Source of the DNA: Bradyrhizobium guangdongense
GTDB lineage: Bacteria > Pseudomonadota > Alphaproteobacteria > Rhizobiales > Xanthobacteraceae
Length of the DNA stretch: 64,000 nucleotides
Reading direction: 5' to 3'
NCBI RefSeq assembly: GCF_004114975.1
Contig: NZ_CP030051.1
Span: 3,906,001 to 3,970,000 of the forward strand
Below the pieces are notes generated by a model. It was not told the DNA's origin, did no database searches, and worked only from the letters and a program-made list of their open reading frames with translations. The position numbers and the translations under genes are program-made. Shown here in pieces: positions 16,365 to 24,842 of the stretch (its first letter is position 1; every line of letters begins with the position of its first letter).

Positions 16365-16390
16365 AGCTTGAGCGCGCAATCCAACGTGAG

Positions 16391-16415
16391 CGAGGCGGGC
16401 CCGGTGCCCGCCTCG
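16391..16415 (+). terminator. Rho-independent terminator
   Basis: Perfect 10-base arms CGAGGCGGGC (16391-16400) and GCCCGCCTCG (16406-16415) with a five-base loop are followed directly by TTTTC. It lies 26 bases after the glycine-zipper gene stop. Confidence 0.88.
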
Positions 16416-16613
16416 TTTTCGTCGAGAGGCCGGGATCGCTCCGGAATGAGGAAAACACGAACATCGCCGGCGCCGTGATCTCGCGCCGGTCGCTCGCAAA
16501 ACTCGTCGCGGTAATATCGTGCGGAAGCGCAGCGATGCCACTTTTGCCCTCCGCAATCATACGGACGAATTTGCCACGCACTTGTCCATATCGGGCGGCT
16601 AGAATCTCCGTCG

Positions 16614-16766
16614 ATGTGCACGAAGTACGACCCGCAGCTTGAAGCCGAGGCAGCGATGAAGCGTGCGGCGGCGTCCGAAGGCGCCGACCGGCAACGACTC
16701 ATCGAGCTGGCGCTGGCTTGGCATCAGCTCGCCCGCGATCGTCGCGACGACGAGCGGAGAGACTGA
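16614..16766 (+). CDS. Short conserved-looking helical protein
   Basis: This 50-residue frame begins MCTKYDPQLEAEAAMKRAAA and is predicted to form two charged helices (second helix RLIELALAWHQLARDRR). The compact amphipathic pattern and codon use look like a real small gene of the type common in Bradyrhizobium, but I see no good ribosome binding site and cannot name a family. No signal peptide is present. Confidence 0.5.
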   Translation: MCTKYDPQLEAEAAMKRAAASEGADRQRLIELALAWHQLARDRRDDERRD

Positions 16767-16818
16767 TTTCTATCTTGATGGTCTGCCCGGTCCGGGCGTT
16801 GTGACGAGCCATGAGAAA

Positions 16819-16880
16819 GCCCCGTGCTCGGGGGGACAAGCACGGGGCCCTTCAAAGCCGACCGGGGCTGGCGGGTCGGC
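16819..16880 (+). ncRNA. Tandem hairpins with G-rich loops, possible structured RNA
   Basis: The first hairpin has a perfect 10-base stem (16819-16828 with 16839-16848) and a 10-base loop containing six G. Nine bases later, a second hairpin has a 7-base stem (16857-16863 with 16874-16880) and another 10-base loop starting GGGG. No T-tract follows either, so a simple terminator is unlikely. They lie between the small genes at 16614 and 17004. They could be a small RNA, a leader element or a dispersed repeat; I cannot decide. Confidence 0.4.
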
Positions 16881-17003
16881 ACCACTCTATTTCATCGCAG
16901 ACAACACGCCCGTCGCGATTCCGTTCCGCGTGGCGGCTGGCGGTTGTTTCGCTCGGCTGAAGCTCGCAAAGGAACATCTGTTCCCGGCCGACGTTGGCCC
17001 GAC

Positions 17004-17222
17004 ATGACCGACCTTGAATTGCGCGCACAGTCTTTCGAGATCGCCTGGAAATATCTCGACCAGTCCGGTCTGCTCACGGGCGAGCGCAAGGATGCGGCCC
17101 GCTTCATCCTGAACAGGATCGATCGCATGATGATTCGCGGCGAGCGGCGCAGATTGCTGCTCTCGAATGCCGCGATCGATGCGTATCGGATGCGGCCTGC
17201 GCTCGTGCCGCTCGAGGCTTGA
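17004..17222 (+). CDS. Small helical protein of unknown function
   Basis: This 72-residue protein is mostly helical: ELRAQSFEIAWKYLDQSG, then ERKDAARFILNRIDRMMIRGERRRLLLSNAAIDAY. It has no signal peptide, membrane helix or cysteine. The basic MIRGERRR centre and two-helix pattern resemble short regulatory or adaptor proteins seen in Bradyrhizobium; no function is claimed. The ATG at 17004 is preceded by GTTGGCCCGAC, without a clear ribosome binding site. It lies 116 bases before the PLP-fold protein. Confidence 0.6.
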   Translation: MTDLELRAQSFEIAWKYLDQSGLLTGERKDAARFILNRIDRMMIRGERRRLLLSNAAIDAYRMRPALVPLEA

Positions 17223-17338
17223 TAAACTCAAGCTGCAGAAACGCGGCGTTAAGACTCCTCGATACGCCGATTTCGCGGTCTCGATTCGTGCTCGGGGAAC
17301 GAAGCGGAGTCGGATCGTGAACGAACAAAAAGCCGCCG

Positions 17339-18685
17339 TTGGACCTCCTGCACACGCCAAGCGTTGAAGAGCGATGGAAGCTTTCCGATCGTTGCATCAA
17401 GACGCGCATGGAGACCATTGAAGCCTATCTCGATCGCAAGCACAGGGAAATCGGGCTGCTGAACGATTGCCTGAAGAACCCGCGACGCTTGCCCCGTCCG
17501 CGATCGGTGGATGAGGTCATCAAGACAAAATTCCAGCTCACCGCCATGCTGCATGCGGAGCATGCGCTGCAGGACTGGAAAGCGACGGAGACGGCGTGGT
17601 CGGCATCGGCCTGTCCCACCAGCGGTCCGTTCGCTTTCAGTTATGACTACCAGCGGGCAGATCTCACTGTCACCGGCCCTTCGTTCTATGAACTCGAGCA
17701 CGGCTGCATCAGCGAGACGATCTATTCCGCTTCGGGCATGGCCGCGATCTCGACGCTGCTGCTGGCATCCGCATTGACTTTCGCCCATGGAGATATTCTG
17801 GTGCTGCCGGGCTCCTACGGTGAGACGTTGGAGCTGATCGAGCGCTTTGTTCCGAGCTTGCGTCTCGTTCCCCTGAAACTGCCGCTGGCGGATGCCTTTG
17901 GCCGAACCGGCACGCCGCGCATCTTGCTGCTGGATTCGTGCATCTCTGCCGGCGCGTTCGAAGCCGTTCTGCACTGCGACGGGGCTGGCCTCGATCTTCT
18001 GGTGTTCGACACGACGTGCTTTGCCGGCCGCTCAGGGCGCATCCGGCGCGTGCTGCGCTGGGCGAAGCGATGCAGGCTTCCGGTGGTGATGGTGCGAAGT
18101 CATAACAAGCTGGATTCGCTCGGTGCGGAATACGGCAGGCTCGGTTCTGCGGTTTTCGTCAGCTGGAGCGAGCAGGGCGCTGAGCAACGCCGTTCGATGA
18201 TCAAACGGCTTGCCGTGGATACAAGCAATGCGGTTCGGCTTCTCGGCGGCGCGGCGCTGCCGGCGCACTTCCCGCCTTTTGTCGGCAGTGATGCGTATTG
18301 GGCGTTAACGAAGACCCGTGTCGCAGCCATCCTGCGCAATGGTCGCCATGCCGCTTGCTTGTTCGCGCGCGAGCTTGCTTCGCTCGCGGCCGAACTCCAC
18401 TTCACCCATGGCCTCTACGTCACGCTCCGCGCCGGTCGTCCCCTCGACGAGGCAAGTGCGCGGCGAGCCGCCGAGGCCATGAGTCACGATCTGAGCCGAA
18501 AGGGACATCCCATCCGCCACGCCGGCAGCTTCGGCTTCGACTTTGCCGCGACCGAATGGTTTCACGACGCGACCACGGACCGGTACAGCGTCCGGGTCGC
18601 GGTCCCGGATCTGCCGACCAGGCCGTGGAATGACCTTGCAGCGGCGATCGCGGAGTGGTGGCGGTCGAATCAATGCCGGCTATGA
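17339..18685 (+). CDS. Divergent PLP-dependent enzyme, fold type I
   Basis: This 448-residue protein of unrecognised family has fold-type-I PLP landmarks in the right order. A SASGMAAIS loop (residues 129-137) resembles the phosphate-binding loop of Cys/Met-metabolism enzymes. An Asp in VFDTTCF could bind the pyridine nitrogen. HNKLDSLGAEYGRLG, near residue 260, fits the Schiff-base lysine followed by the G-x-R-x-G loop. A late SVRVAV arginine could bind a carboxylate. About 95 N-terminal residues are helical and unusual. The start is uncertain: TTG at 17339 has no ribosome binding site, and an ATG at 17408 would remove 23 residues. The substrate is unknown; the neighbours give no clue. Confidence 0.7.
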   Translation: MDLLHTPSVEERWKLSDRCIKTRMETIEAYLDRKHREIGLLNDCLKNPRRLPRPRSVDEVIKTKFQLTAMLHAEHALQDWKATETAWSASACPTSGPFAFSYDYQRADLTVTGPSFYELEHGCISETIYSASGMAAISTLLLASALTFAHGDILVLPGSYGETLELIERFVPSLRLVPLKLPLADAFGRTGTPRILLLDSCISAGAFEAVLHCDGAGLDLLVFDTTCFAGRSGRIRRVLRWAKRCRLPVVMVRSHNKLDSLGAEYGRLGSAVFVSWSEQGAEQRRSMIKRLAVDTSNAVRLLGGAALPAHFPPFVGSDAYWALTKTRVAAILRNGRHAACLFARELASLAAELHFTHGLYVTLRAGRPLDEASARRAAEAMSHDLSRKGHPIRHAGSFGFDFAATEWFHDATTDRYSVRVAVPDLPTRPWNDLAAAIAEWWRSNQCRL

Positions 18686-18740
18686 TCGTCACGACCGGCC
18701 TATCGTCGATTTGCCCGGCCGACTTGTTGCCGCGCAGGCA

Positions 18741-18974
18741 TTATTCGATCGCCGATGGCTGCTTCTCATGGTCGCGATGCGTCCAGGCCTGGACGGCGGA
18801 GGCGAGGTCATGAGGGCTCATGGCAACATGGACAATGGAAGCCTGCGCCGTTTCGATGCGCTGCTTGATTGCGCCGGAGTTGACGTCGACGACTGCGTCG
18901 AGCGCCAGAAACGACATTGCAACGACCGCCACCGCAAGGGCGATTCCCATTCTCGTTAGTTCAGTTCGCGGCAT
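18741..18974 (-). CDS. Small membrane protein of unknown function
   Basis: This 77-residue protein starts at the ATG at 18974 with GAGAAGGA six bases upstream, a strong site that supports the frame. It has one hydrophobic segment at residues 10-27 (GIALAVAVVAMSFLALDAVV). A polar tail follows with Gln/His-rich stretches (ASIVHVAMSPHDLASAVQAW). It is probably an inner-membrane protein with its tail in the periplasm. It is convergent with the PLP-fold gene. No domain was recognised. Confidence 0.6.
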   Translation of the reverse strand: MPRTELTRMGIALAVAVVAMSFLALDAVVDVNSGAIKQRIETAQASIVHVAMSPHDLASAVQAWTHRDHEKQPSAIE

Positions 18975-19157
18975 CGACGGTCCTTCTCGGGCAAAGCTAG
19001 CCCGCCGCGCATAGATAGGGCGCGTCCGTCCGGTTCAAAGACCGGAGAAAGCCAACCCACGCGTTCGTGAAAGACATGGGATCGGCAAGGAAGGGATCGG
19101 GTGGCGCGTTTCGCGTTTCATGATGAACGCCGTCGCACGTCGACAAGGCTGAGGTTT

Positions 19158-19234
19158 TGGCGATCCCGGCAGGAATCGAACCTGCAACCCTCAGAGTAGA
19201 AATCTGATGCTCTATCCAGTTGAGCTACGGGACC
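19158..19234 (-). tRNA. tRNA-Arg (anticodon TCT)
   Basis: This is a complete 77-base cloverleaf on the minus strand including an encoded CCA. The acceptor arm is GGTCCCG with CGGGATC, the D-arm GCTC/GAGC, the anticodon stem TCAGA/TCTGA around loop TTTCTAC, the T-arm GCAGG/CCTGC with TTCGATT, and the discriminator G. The anticodon TCT reads AGA/AGG, rare codons in this high-GC genome. Confidence 0.97.
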
Positions 19235-19637
19235 GTCCTGAACCGCCCCGCGCTGGGGCCGGCTGTTCATATAGCATGCCAATAGGAAAAATCCGGCGTT
19301 TCGCCAAGTCTGAACCGAACCGTTTTCCTCTGTGGCGCGACAAAACGGAACGGTGAAGTGTCAGGGTGCCGGGTTGAGCGGCAGCGGACTGGACGACGGA
19401 TCACGTCGCCGGCAACGCTGGCCAGCTTCCGGGACACGGTCGCCGGCCGACTGGTCGGGTATTGGCTGCGCCACAGGACGGCGCGCGCGGCGGTATCTTG
19501 ATCGGTCTCCTCTGGGCGTGACTTGCCATGGCGAATGCGACGTTTTGCACCTCTGGTTCCATCGCCTTGAGTCTGTCACCTTTCCGCGCACTTCATCGCC
19601 GCCGCGGCGCTCGTCCGCGATTTCCGGGAGTCCAATC
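19235..19637. other. Intergenic region upstream of the A2M gene, 403 bases
   Basis: This holds the divergent upstream regions of tRNA-Arg and the macroglobulin gene. The macroglobulin frame stays open back to 19332, but no signal peptide or good start lies there. One modest dyad is present (CCGTTTT at 19320-19326 with AAAACGG at 19342-19348). I see no other gene. Confidence 0.5.
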
Positions 19638-22600
19638 ATGATCGGTCTGGTTCGCGCCGTCACCCTCTGCGCCGCGCTGGCGTTGGGCCTGAGCGCCGCG
19701 CACGCCGCTGAAAAAGCCTTCAAGCGCGACGATCTCGCCGATTCCGCGATCAAGCTGGAGGCGCAGATCAAGAGCGAGGCGGGGCCAGTCGCCAAGACCA
19801 ATGCGACGCTGCGCACCGACGCCGACGCCGCTTTCAAGCGCTTCGATTTCCGCACGGGCCTGTCGGTGCTCGGCCAGATCGCCGCGACCACCCCGGAGGA
19901 TGCTGGCAACTGGTTGCGGCTCGCCAGGGCCATCTTCCAGATCATGCCGAAGAGCTCGAGCGAACAGACGTTCCTGCTGGAGCGTGCCTCGACCGCGGCC
20001 TACATCGCCTATATGCGCGCCGGCAATCCGGGCGAGGAGGCCGATGCGCTCGCCGTGCTCGGCAGGGCGCTGGCTGAACGGCATTTGTTCCGGCCGGCGC
20101 TGGATTCGCTGCGGCTGTCGCTCGATACCAAGGAGGTCGCCGACGTCCGCGGCCAATACGAGAAGCTGCGCGACGAGCACGGCTTCCGGCTGCTCGACTA
20201 CACCGTGGACTCGGATTCGGCGAGCCCGCGCGCCTGCTTCCAGTTCTCCGAGGAGCTCGCCAAGCGCACCGACTTCGCGCCCTTCCTGGCGCTGGCGGGT
20301 CAGGACAAGCCGGCGCTGTCGGCCGAAGGCAAGCAGCTCTGCGTCGACGGGCTGAAGCACGGGGAGCGCTACAACATCAATCTGCGCGCCGGCCTGCCGT
20401 CCACGGTGAAGGAAGGCTTGCCGAAATCGGCCGAGTTCAACATCTATGTGCGCGACCGCAAACCGTTCGTGCGCTTCACCAGCCGCGCCTATGTGCTGCC
20501 GCGCACCGGCCAGCGCGGCATTCCCGTCGTCAGCGTCAACACGCCCGCGGTGAACATCAACGTCTTCCGCATCGGGGACCGCAACCTGATCAACACGGTG
20601 GTCGACAGCGACTTCCAGAAGACCTTGTCGAAATATCAGCTCTCGGATCTCGGCAACGAGCGGGGCGTCAAAGTCTGGTCCGGCGAACTGGCGACGGCGA
20701 TGACGCTGAACCAGGACGTCACCACGGCATTTCCGGTCGACGAAGCGCTTGGCGAGCTCCAGCCCGGCGTCTACGTGATGACGGCCGCAGCCAAGGGGCC
20801 GGGCTCGGACGACGATTACCAGCTCGCAACGCAATGGTTCATCGTCTCTGACCTTGGCGTCACGGCCTATTCCGGCAATGACGGCATCCACGTCTTCGTC
20901 AACTCGCTGGCTTCGACCGACCCGGTCGGCAAGGCCGAGGTGCGGCTGGTTGCCCGCAACAATGAGATTTTGGCGACGCGCAAGACCGACGAAGCGGGCC
21001 ACGTTCTGTTCGAGGCGGGGCTCGCGCGCGGTGAGGGCGGCCTGTCGCCGGCCATGCTGACGGTCACCGGCGAGAAGGCCGACTATGCCTTCCTCAGCCT
21101 CAAGACCTCCGCCTTCGACCTGTCCGACCGCGGCGTTGCCGGCCGCGCGGTGCCCGCGGGCGCCGACGCCTTCGTCTATGCTGAGCGCGGCGTCTACCGC
21201 TCCAGCGAGACCGTCTATCTCACCGCGCTGCTGCGCGACGGCCAGGGCAATGCCGTCAATGGCGGGCCGCTGACGCTCGTGATCGAGCGCCCCGACGGCG
21301 TCGAATTCCGCCGCGCCGTGCTGTCCGACCAGGGCGCCGGTGGCCGCACGCTTGCCGTGCCGCTCAACTCCGCCGTCCCGACCGGCACCTGGCGGGTGCG
21401 CGCGTTCACCGATCCGAAGGGCTCTTCGGTCGGCGAGACCACCTTCATGGTCGAGGACTATGTCCCGGATCGGATCGAATTCGACTTGTCCGCCAAGGAC
21501 AAGCTGATCAAAGCTAATACTCCTGTGGAGCTTAAGGCGGACGGCCATTTCCTGTACGGCGCGCCGGCGTCGGGCCTCCAGCTCGAGGGCGACATGCTGA
21601 TTGCGCCGGCTGCCGAGCGGCCCGGATTTGCCGGCTACCAGTTCGGCGTCGCCGACGAGGAGACCACCTCGAATGAGCGTACGCCGCTGGAGAACCTTCC
21701 CGAGGCCGACGCCAACGGCGTTGCCACATTCCCGGTGACACTCGACAAGCAGCCGGCCTCGACCCGCCCGCAGGAAGCGCAGATCTTCGTCCGCATGGTC
21801 GAGACGGGGGGACGCGCCGTCGAGCGCAAGCTGGTGCTGCCCGTTGCGCCCGCAACCGCCCTGATCGGCATCAAGCCGTTGTTCGCAGACAAGAACGTCG
21901 CGGAAGGCGACAAGGCCGATTTCGACGTCGTGTTCGTCTCGCCCGAGGGCAAGACCCTGGCCCGCGACGGCCTGCGCTATGAGCTCCTGAAGATGGAGTC
22001 GCGCTACCAATGGTATCGCCAGAACAATTACTGGGAGTACGAGCCGGTCAAGTCGACGTCGCGCGTTGCTGACGGCGACGTCACGATTGCAGCCGACAAG
22101 CCCACCCGCATCTCGCTGGCGCCGCGCCCCGGCCGCTACCGGCTCGAGGTGAAGTCGAACGATGCCGACGGCCCGGTGACGTCGGTGCAATTCGACGTCG
22201 GCTGGTATTCCGACGGCAGCGCCGACACGCCGGACCTGCTGGAAACCTCGATTGACAAGCCGCAATACGCTTCAGGCGACACCATGACGGTGTCGGTCAA
22301 TGCCCGCACCGCCGGCAAGCTCACCATCAACGTGCTCGGCGATCGCCTGCTGACGACGCAAACCATCGACGTCAAGGAAGGCACTGCGCAGGTGAAGATC
22401 CCGGTCGGCAACGACTGGGGCACCGGAGCCTATGTGGTGGCGACGCTGCGCCGTCCGCTCGATGCGGCCGCCCAGCGCATGCCGGGCCGTGCGATCGGCC
22501 TGAAATGGTTCGGGATCGACAAGCAGGCCCGTACGCTCCAGGTGAAGCTGACGCCGCCGACGCTGATCCGGCCGAATTCGATGCTGAAGATCCCGGTCAA

Positions 22601-24842
22601 GCTCGACGGCCTCAATCCAGGCGAGGATGCCAAGGTGGTCATCGCCGCCGTCGACGTTGGCATCCTCAATCTCACCAATTACAAGCCGCCGGCGCCGGAC
22701 GATTATTATCTCGGCCAGCGCCAGCTCTCAGCGGAGATCCGCGATCTCTATGGGCAGCTGATCGACGGCATGTCGGGTACGCGCGGCCAGATCAAATCCG
22801 GCGGCGACGCCGGCGCGGCCGAGTTGCAGGGCTCACCGCCCGCGCAGAAGCCGCTGGCGCTCTATTCGGGCATCGTCACTGTCGGCGCCGACGGCAGCGC
22901 CGAGGTGAGCTTCGACATACCCGAGTTCGCCGGCACAGCCCGCGTGATGGCGGTGGCATGGACCGCGACCAAGCTCGGCCGCGCCAACACCGACGTCGTG
23001 ATCCGTGATCCTGTGGTGCTGACGACGACGCTGCCGCGCTTCCTGCTCAACGGCGACCACGGCACGGTCAACCTCGAGGTCGACAATGTCGAGGGCCAGG
23101 CCGGCGACTACGTGATCAAGGTGAAGACGGGCGGCCCGGTGAAAATGACCGGCAATCCCGCCACCACCGTCAAGCTCGCCGCCAAGCAGCGCAACTCGTT
23201 CTCGCTCGCGCTCGATGCGACCGCGGCGGGGCAGGCGACGCTCGATGTCGACATCAAGGGGCCGAACGGCCTGGCGCTGGCGCGTCACTACGCGTTCGAC
23301 GTCAAGGCGGCGACGCAGGTGCTGGCGCGGCGCTCGATCCGGACGCTGGCGAAGGGCGAGAGCCTGACGCTGACCTCGGACATGTTCTCCGACCTCGTGC
23401 CGGGCACCGGCAGCGTCTCAGTCTCGGCGAGCCTGTCGACGGCGCTCGATGCGGCGACGATCCTGAAGGCGCTCGACCGCTATCCCTATGGCTGCTCGGA
23501 GCAGATCACGAGCCGCGCGATGCCCCTGCTTTACGTCAACGACCTCGCGGCCGGGGCGCATCTCGCCATGGACACCGAGGTCGACCAGCGCATCCGCGAC
23601 GCCATCGAGCGGCTGTTGGCCCGTCAGGGCTCCAACGGCTCGTTCGGCCTGTGGTCGGCCGGCGGCGATGATGCCTGGCTGGATGCCTACGTGACGGATT
23701 TCCTCACCCGCGCCCGTGAAAAGGGGTTTGTGGTGCCGGACATCCTGTTCAAGAACGCGCTGGATCGTATCCGCAACTCGGTCGTCAACGGCAACGAGCC
23801 GGAGAAGGACGGCGGCCGCGATCTCGCCTATGGCCTCTACGTGCTCGCCCGCAACGGCGCAGCGCCGATCGGTGATCTCCGCTATCTCGCCGACACCAAG
23901 CTGAACAACCTCGCAACCCCGATTGCGAAGTCTCAGCTAGCGGCCGCGTTGGCGCTGGTCGGCGACCGCAACCGCGCAGAGCGGGTCTATGGCGCGGCGC
24001 TCGACAGCCTCGCGCCAAAGCCGGTGCTCGAGTTCGGCCGCACCGACTACGGCTCGCAGCTGCGCGATGCGGCAGCGCTGGTCTCGCTCGCGAGCGAGGG
24101 CAACGCGCCGAAGGCGACGCTGACGCAAGCCGTGGCGCGGGTCGAGACCGCGCGCGGGCTCACGCCCTACACCTCCACGCAGGAGAATGCGTGGCTCGTG
24201 CTGGCGGCGCGCGCGCTCGCCAAGGAGAACCTCTCGATCGAGGTCGACGGCCAGGCGGTCAAGACCGCGCTCTACCGCAGCTACAAATCGGACACGCTGA
24301 GCGGCAAACCGCTGAAGATCACCAACACCGGCGATGCGCCCGTGCAGGCGGTGGTTTCGGTGTCCGGCTCGCCGGTGACGCCGGAGCCGGCGGCTTCGAA
24401 CGGCTTCAAGATCGAGAGGAACTATTTCACGCTCGACGGCAAACCCGCCGATATCAGCAAGGTCAAGCAGAACGATCGCTTCGCCGTGGTGTTGAAGGTT
24501 ACGGAAGCCAAGCCTGAGTACGGCCACATCATGGTGTCCGACTATCTGCCGGCAGGCCTCGAGATCGACAACCCGAAGCTGGTCTCGTCGGGCGACAGCG
24601 GCACGCTGGACTGGATCGAGGACGGTGCGGAGCCCGAGAATACCGAGTTCCGCGATGACCGCTTCACGGCGGCCATCGATCGCGCCTCGGATTCCAAGGC
24701 AGTATTCACTGTCGCCTACGTGGTGCGCGTGGTCTCGCCCGGCAAATACGTGCTGCCGCAAGCCTATGTCGAGGACATGTACAATCCCTCGCGCTACGGC
24801 CGCACCGGCACGGGCACCGTCGAGGTGCGGGCGGCGAAGTGA
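19638..24842 (+). CDS. Bacterial alpha-2-macroglobulin family protein
   Basis: This very large periplasmic protein of 1734 residues starts at the ATG at 19638, with GGGAG seven bases upstream. A signal peptide ends near residue 23 (ALGLSAAHAA); no lipobox cysteine is seen, unlike the E. coli lipoprotein. An N-terminal helical, TPR-like stretch is followed by many MG-type beta domains. The thioester motif is GCSEQ (Cys at about residue 1286), in the CxEQ form needed for the Cys-Gln thioester. After it comes the thioester-domain alpha/alpha barrel (ITSRAMPLLYVN) and a C-terminal receptor-like domain. Such proteins trap invading proteases in the periplasm. The next gene encodes PBP1C, the standard partner. 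Confidence 0.93.
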   Translation: MIGLVRAVTLCAALALGLSAAHAAEKAFKRDDLADSAIKLEAQIKSEAGPVAKTNATLRTDADAAFKRFDFRTGLSVLGQIAATTPEDAGNWLRLARAIFQIMPKSSSEQTFLLERASTAAYIAYMRAGNPGEEADALAVLGRALAERHLFRPALDSLRLSLDTKEVADVRGQYEKLRDEHGFRLLDYTVDSDSASPRACFQFSEELAKRTDFAPFLALAGQDKPALSAEGKQLCVDGLKHGERYNINLRAGLPSTVKEGLPKSAEFNIYVRDRKPFVRFTSRAYVLPRTGQRGIPVVSVNTPAVNINVFRIGDRNLINTVVDSDFQKTLSKYQLSDLGNERGVKVWSGELATAMTLNQDVTTAFPVDEALGELQPGVYVMTAAAKGPGSDDDYQLATQWFIVSDLGVTAYSGNDGIHVFVNSLASTDPVGKAEVRLVARNNEILATRKTDEAGHVLFEAGLARGEGGLSPAMLTVTGEKADYAFLSLKTSAFDLSDRGVAGRAVPAGADAFVYAERGVYRSSETVYLTALLRDGQGNAVNGGPLTLVIERPDGVEFRRAVLSDQGAGGRTLAVPLNSAVPTGTWRVRAFTDPKGSSVGETTFMVEDYVPDRIEFDLSAKDKLIKANTPVELKADGHFLYGAPASGLQLEGDMLIAPAAERPGFAGYQFGVADEETTSNERTPLENLPEADANGVATFPVTLDKQPASTRPQEAQIFVRMVETGGRAVERKLVLPVAPATALIGIKPLFADKNVAEGDKADFDVVFVSPEGKTLARDGLRYELLKMESRYQWYRQNNYWEYEPVKSTSRVADGDVTIAADKPTRISLAPRPGRYRLEVKSNDADGPVTSVQFDVGWYSDGSADTPDLLETSIDKPQYASGDTMTVSVNARTAGKLTINVLGDRLLTTQTIDVKEGTAQVKIPVGNDWGTGAYVVATLRRPLDAAAQRMPGRAIGLKWFGIDKQARTLQVKLTPPTLIRPNSMLKIPVKLDGLNPGEDAKVVIAAVDVGILNLTNYKPPAPDDYYLGQRQLSAEIRDLYGQLIDGMSGTRGQIKSGGDAGAAELQGSPPAQKPLALYSGIVTVGADGSAEVSFDIPEFAGTARVMAVAWTATKLGRANTDVVIRDPVVLTTTLPRFLLNGDHGTVNLEVDNVEGQAGDYVIKVKTGGPVKMTGNPATTVKLAAKQRNSFSLALDATAAGQATLDVDIKGPNGLALARHYAFDVKAATQVLARRSIRTLAKGESLTLTSDMFSDLVPGTGSVSVSASLSTALDAATILKALDRYPYGCSEQITSRAMPLLYVNDLAAGAHLAMDTEVDQRIRDAIERLLARQGSNGSFGLWSAGGDDAWLDAYVTDFLTRAREKGFVVPDILFKNALDRIRNSVVNGNEPEKDGGRDLAYGLYVLARNGAAPIGDLRYLADTKLNNLATPIAKSQLAAALALVGDRNRAERVYGAALDSLAPKPVLEFGRTDYGSQLRDAAALVSLASEGNAPKATLTQAVARVETARGLTPYTSTQENAWLVLAARALAKENLSIEVDGQAVKTALYRSYKSDTLSGKPLKITNTGDAPVQAVVSVSGSPVTPEPAASNGFKIERNYFTLDGKPADISKVKQNDRFAVVLKVTEAKPEYGHIMVSDYLPAGLEIDNPKLVSSGDSGTLDWIEDGAEPENTEFRDDRFTAAIDRASDSKAVFTVAYVVRVVSPGKYVLPQAYVEDMYNPSRYGRTGTGTVEVRAAK

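Noticed and set aside
16358..16702. Minus-strand frame of 114 codons between the glycine-zipper gene and the 50-residue gene
   Set aside because: It runs through the terminator hairpin, has no ribosome binding site and reads like antisense sequence.
19593..22265. An 890-codon minus-strand frame opposite the macroglobulin gene
   Set aside because: Composition is typical of antisense frames in high-GC DNA and no motif is present.
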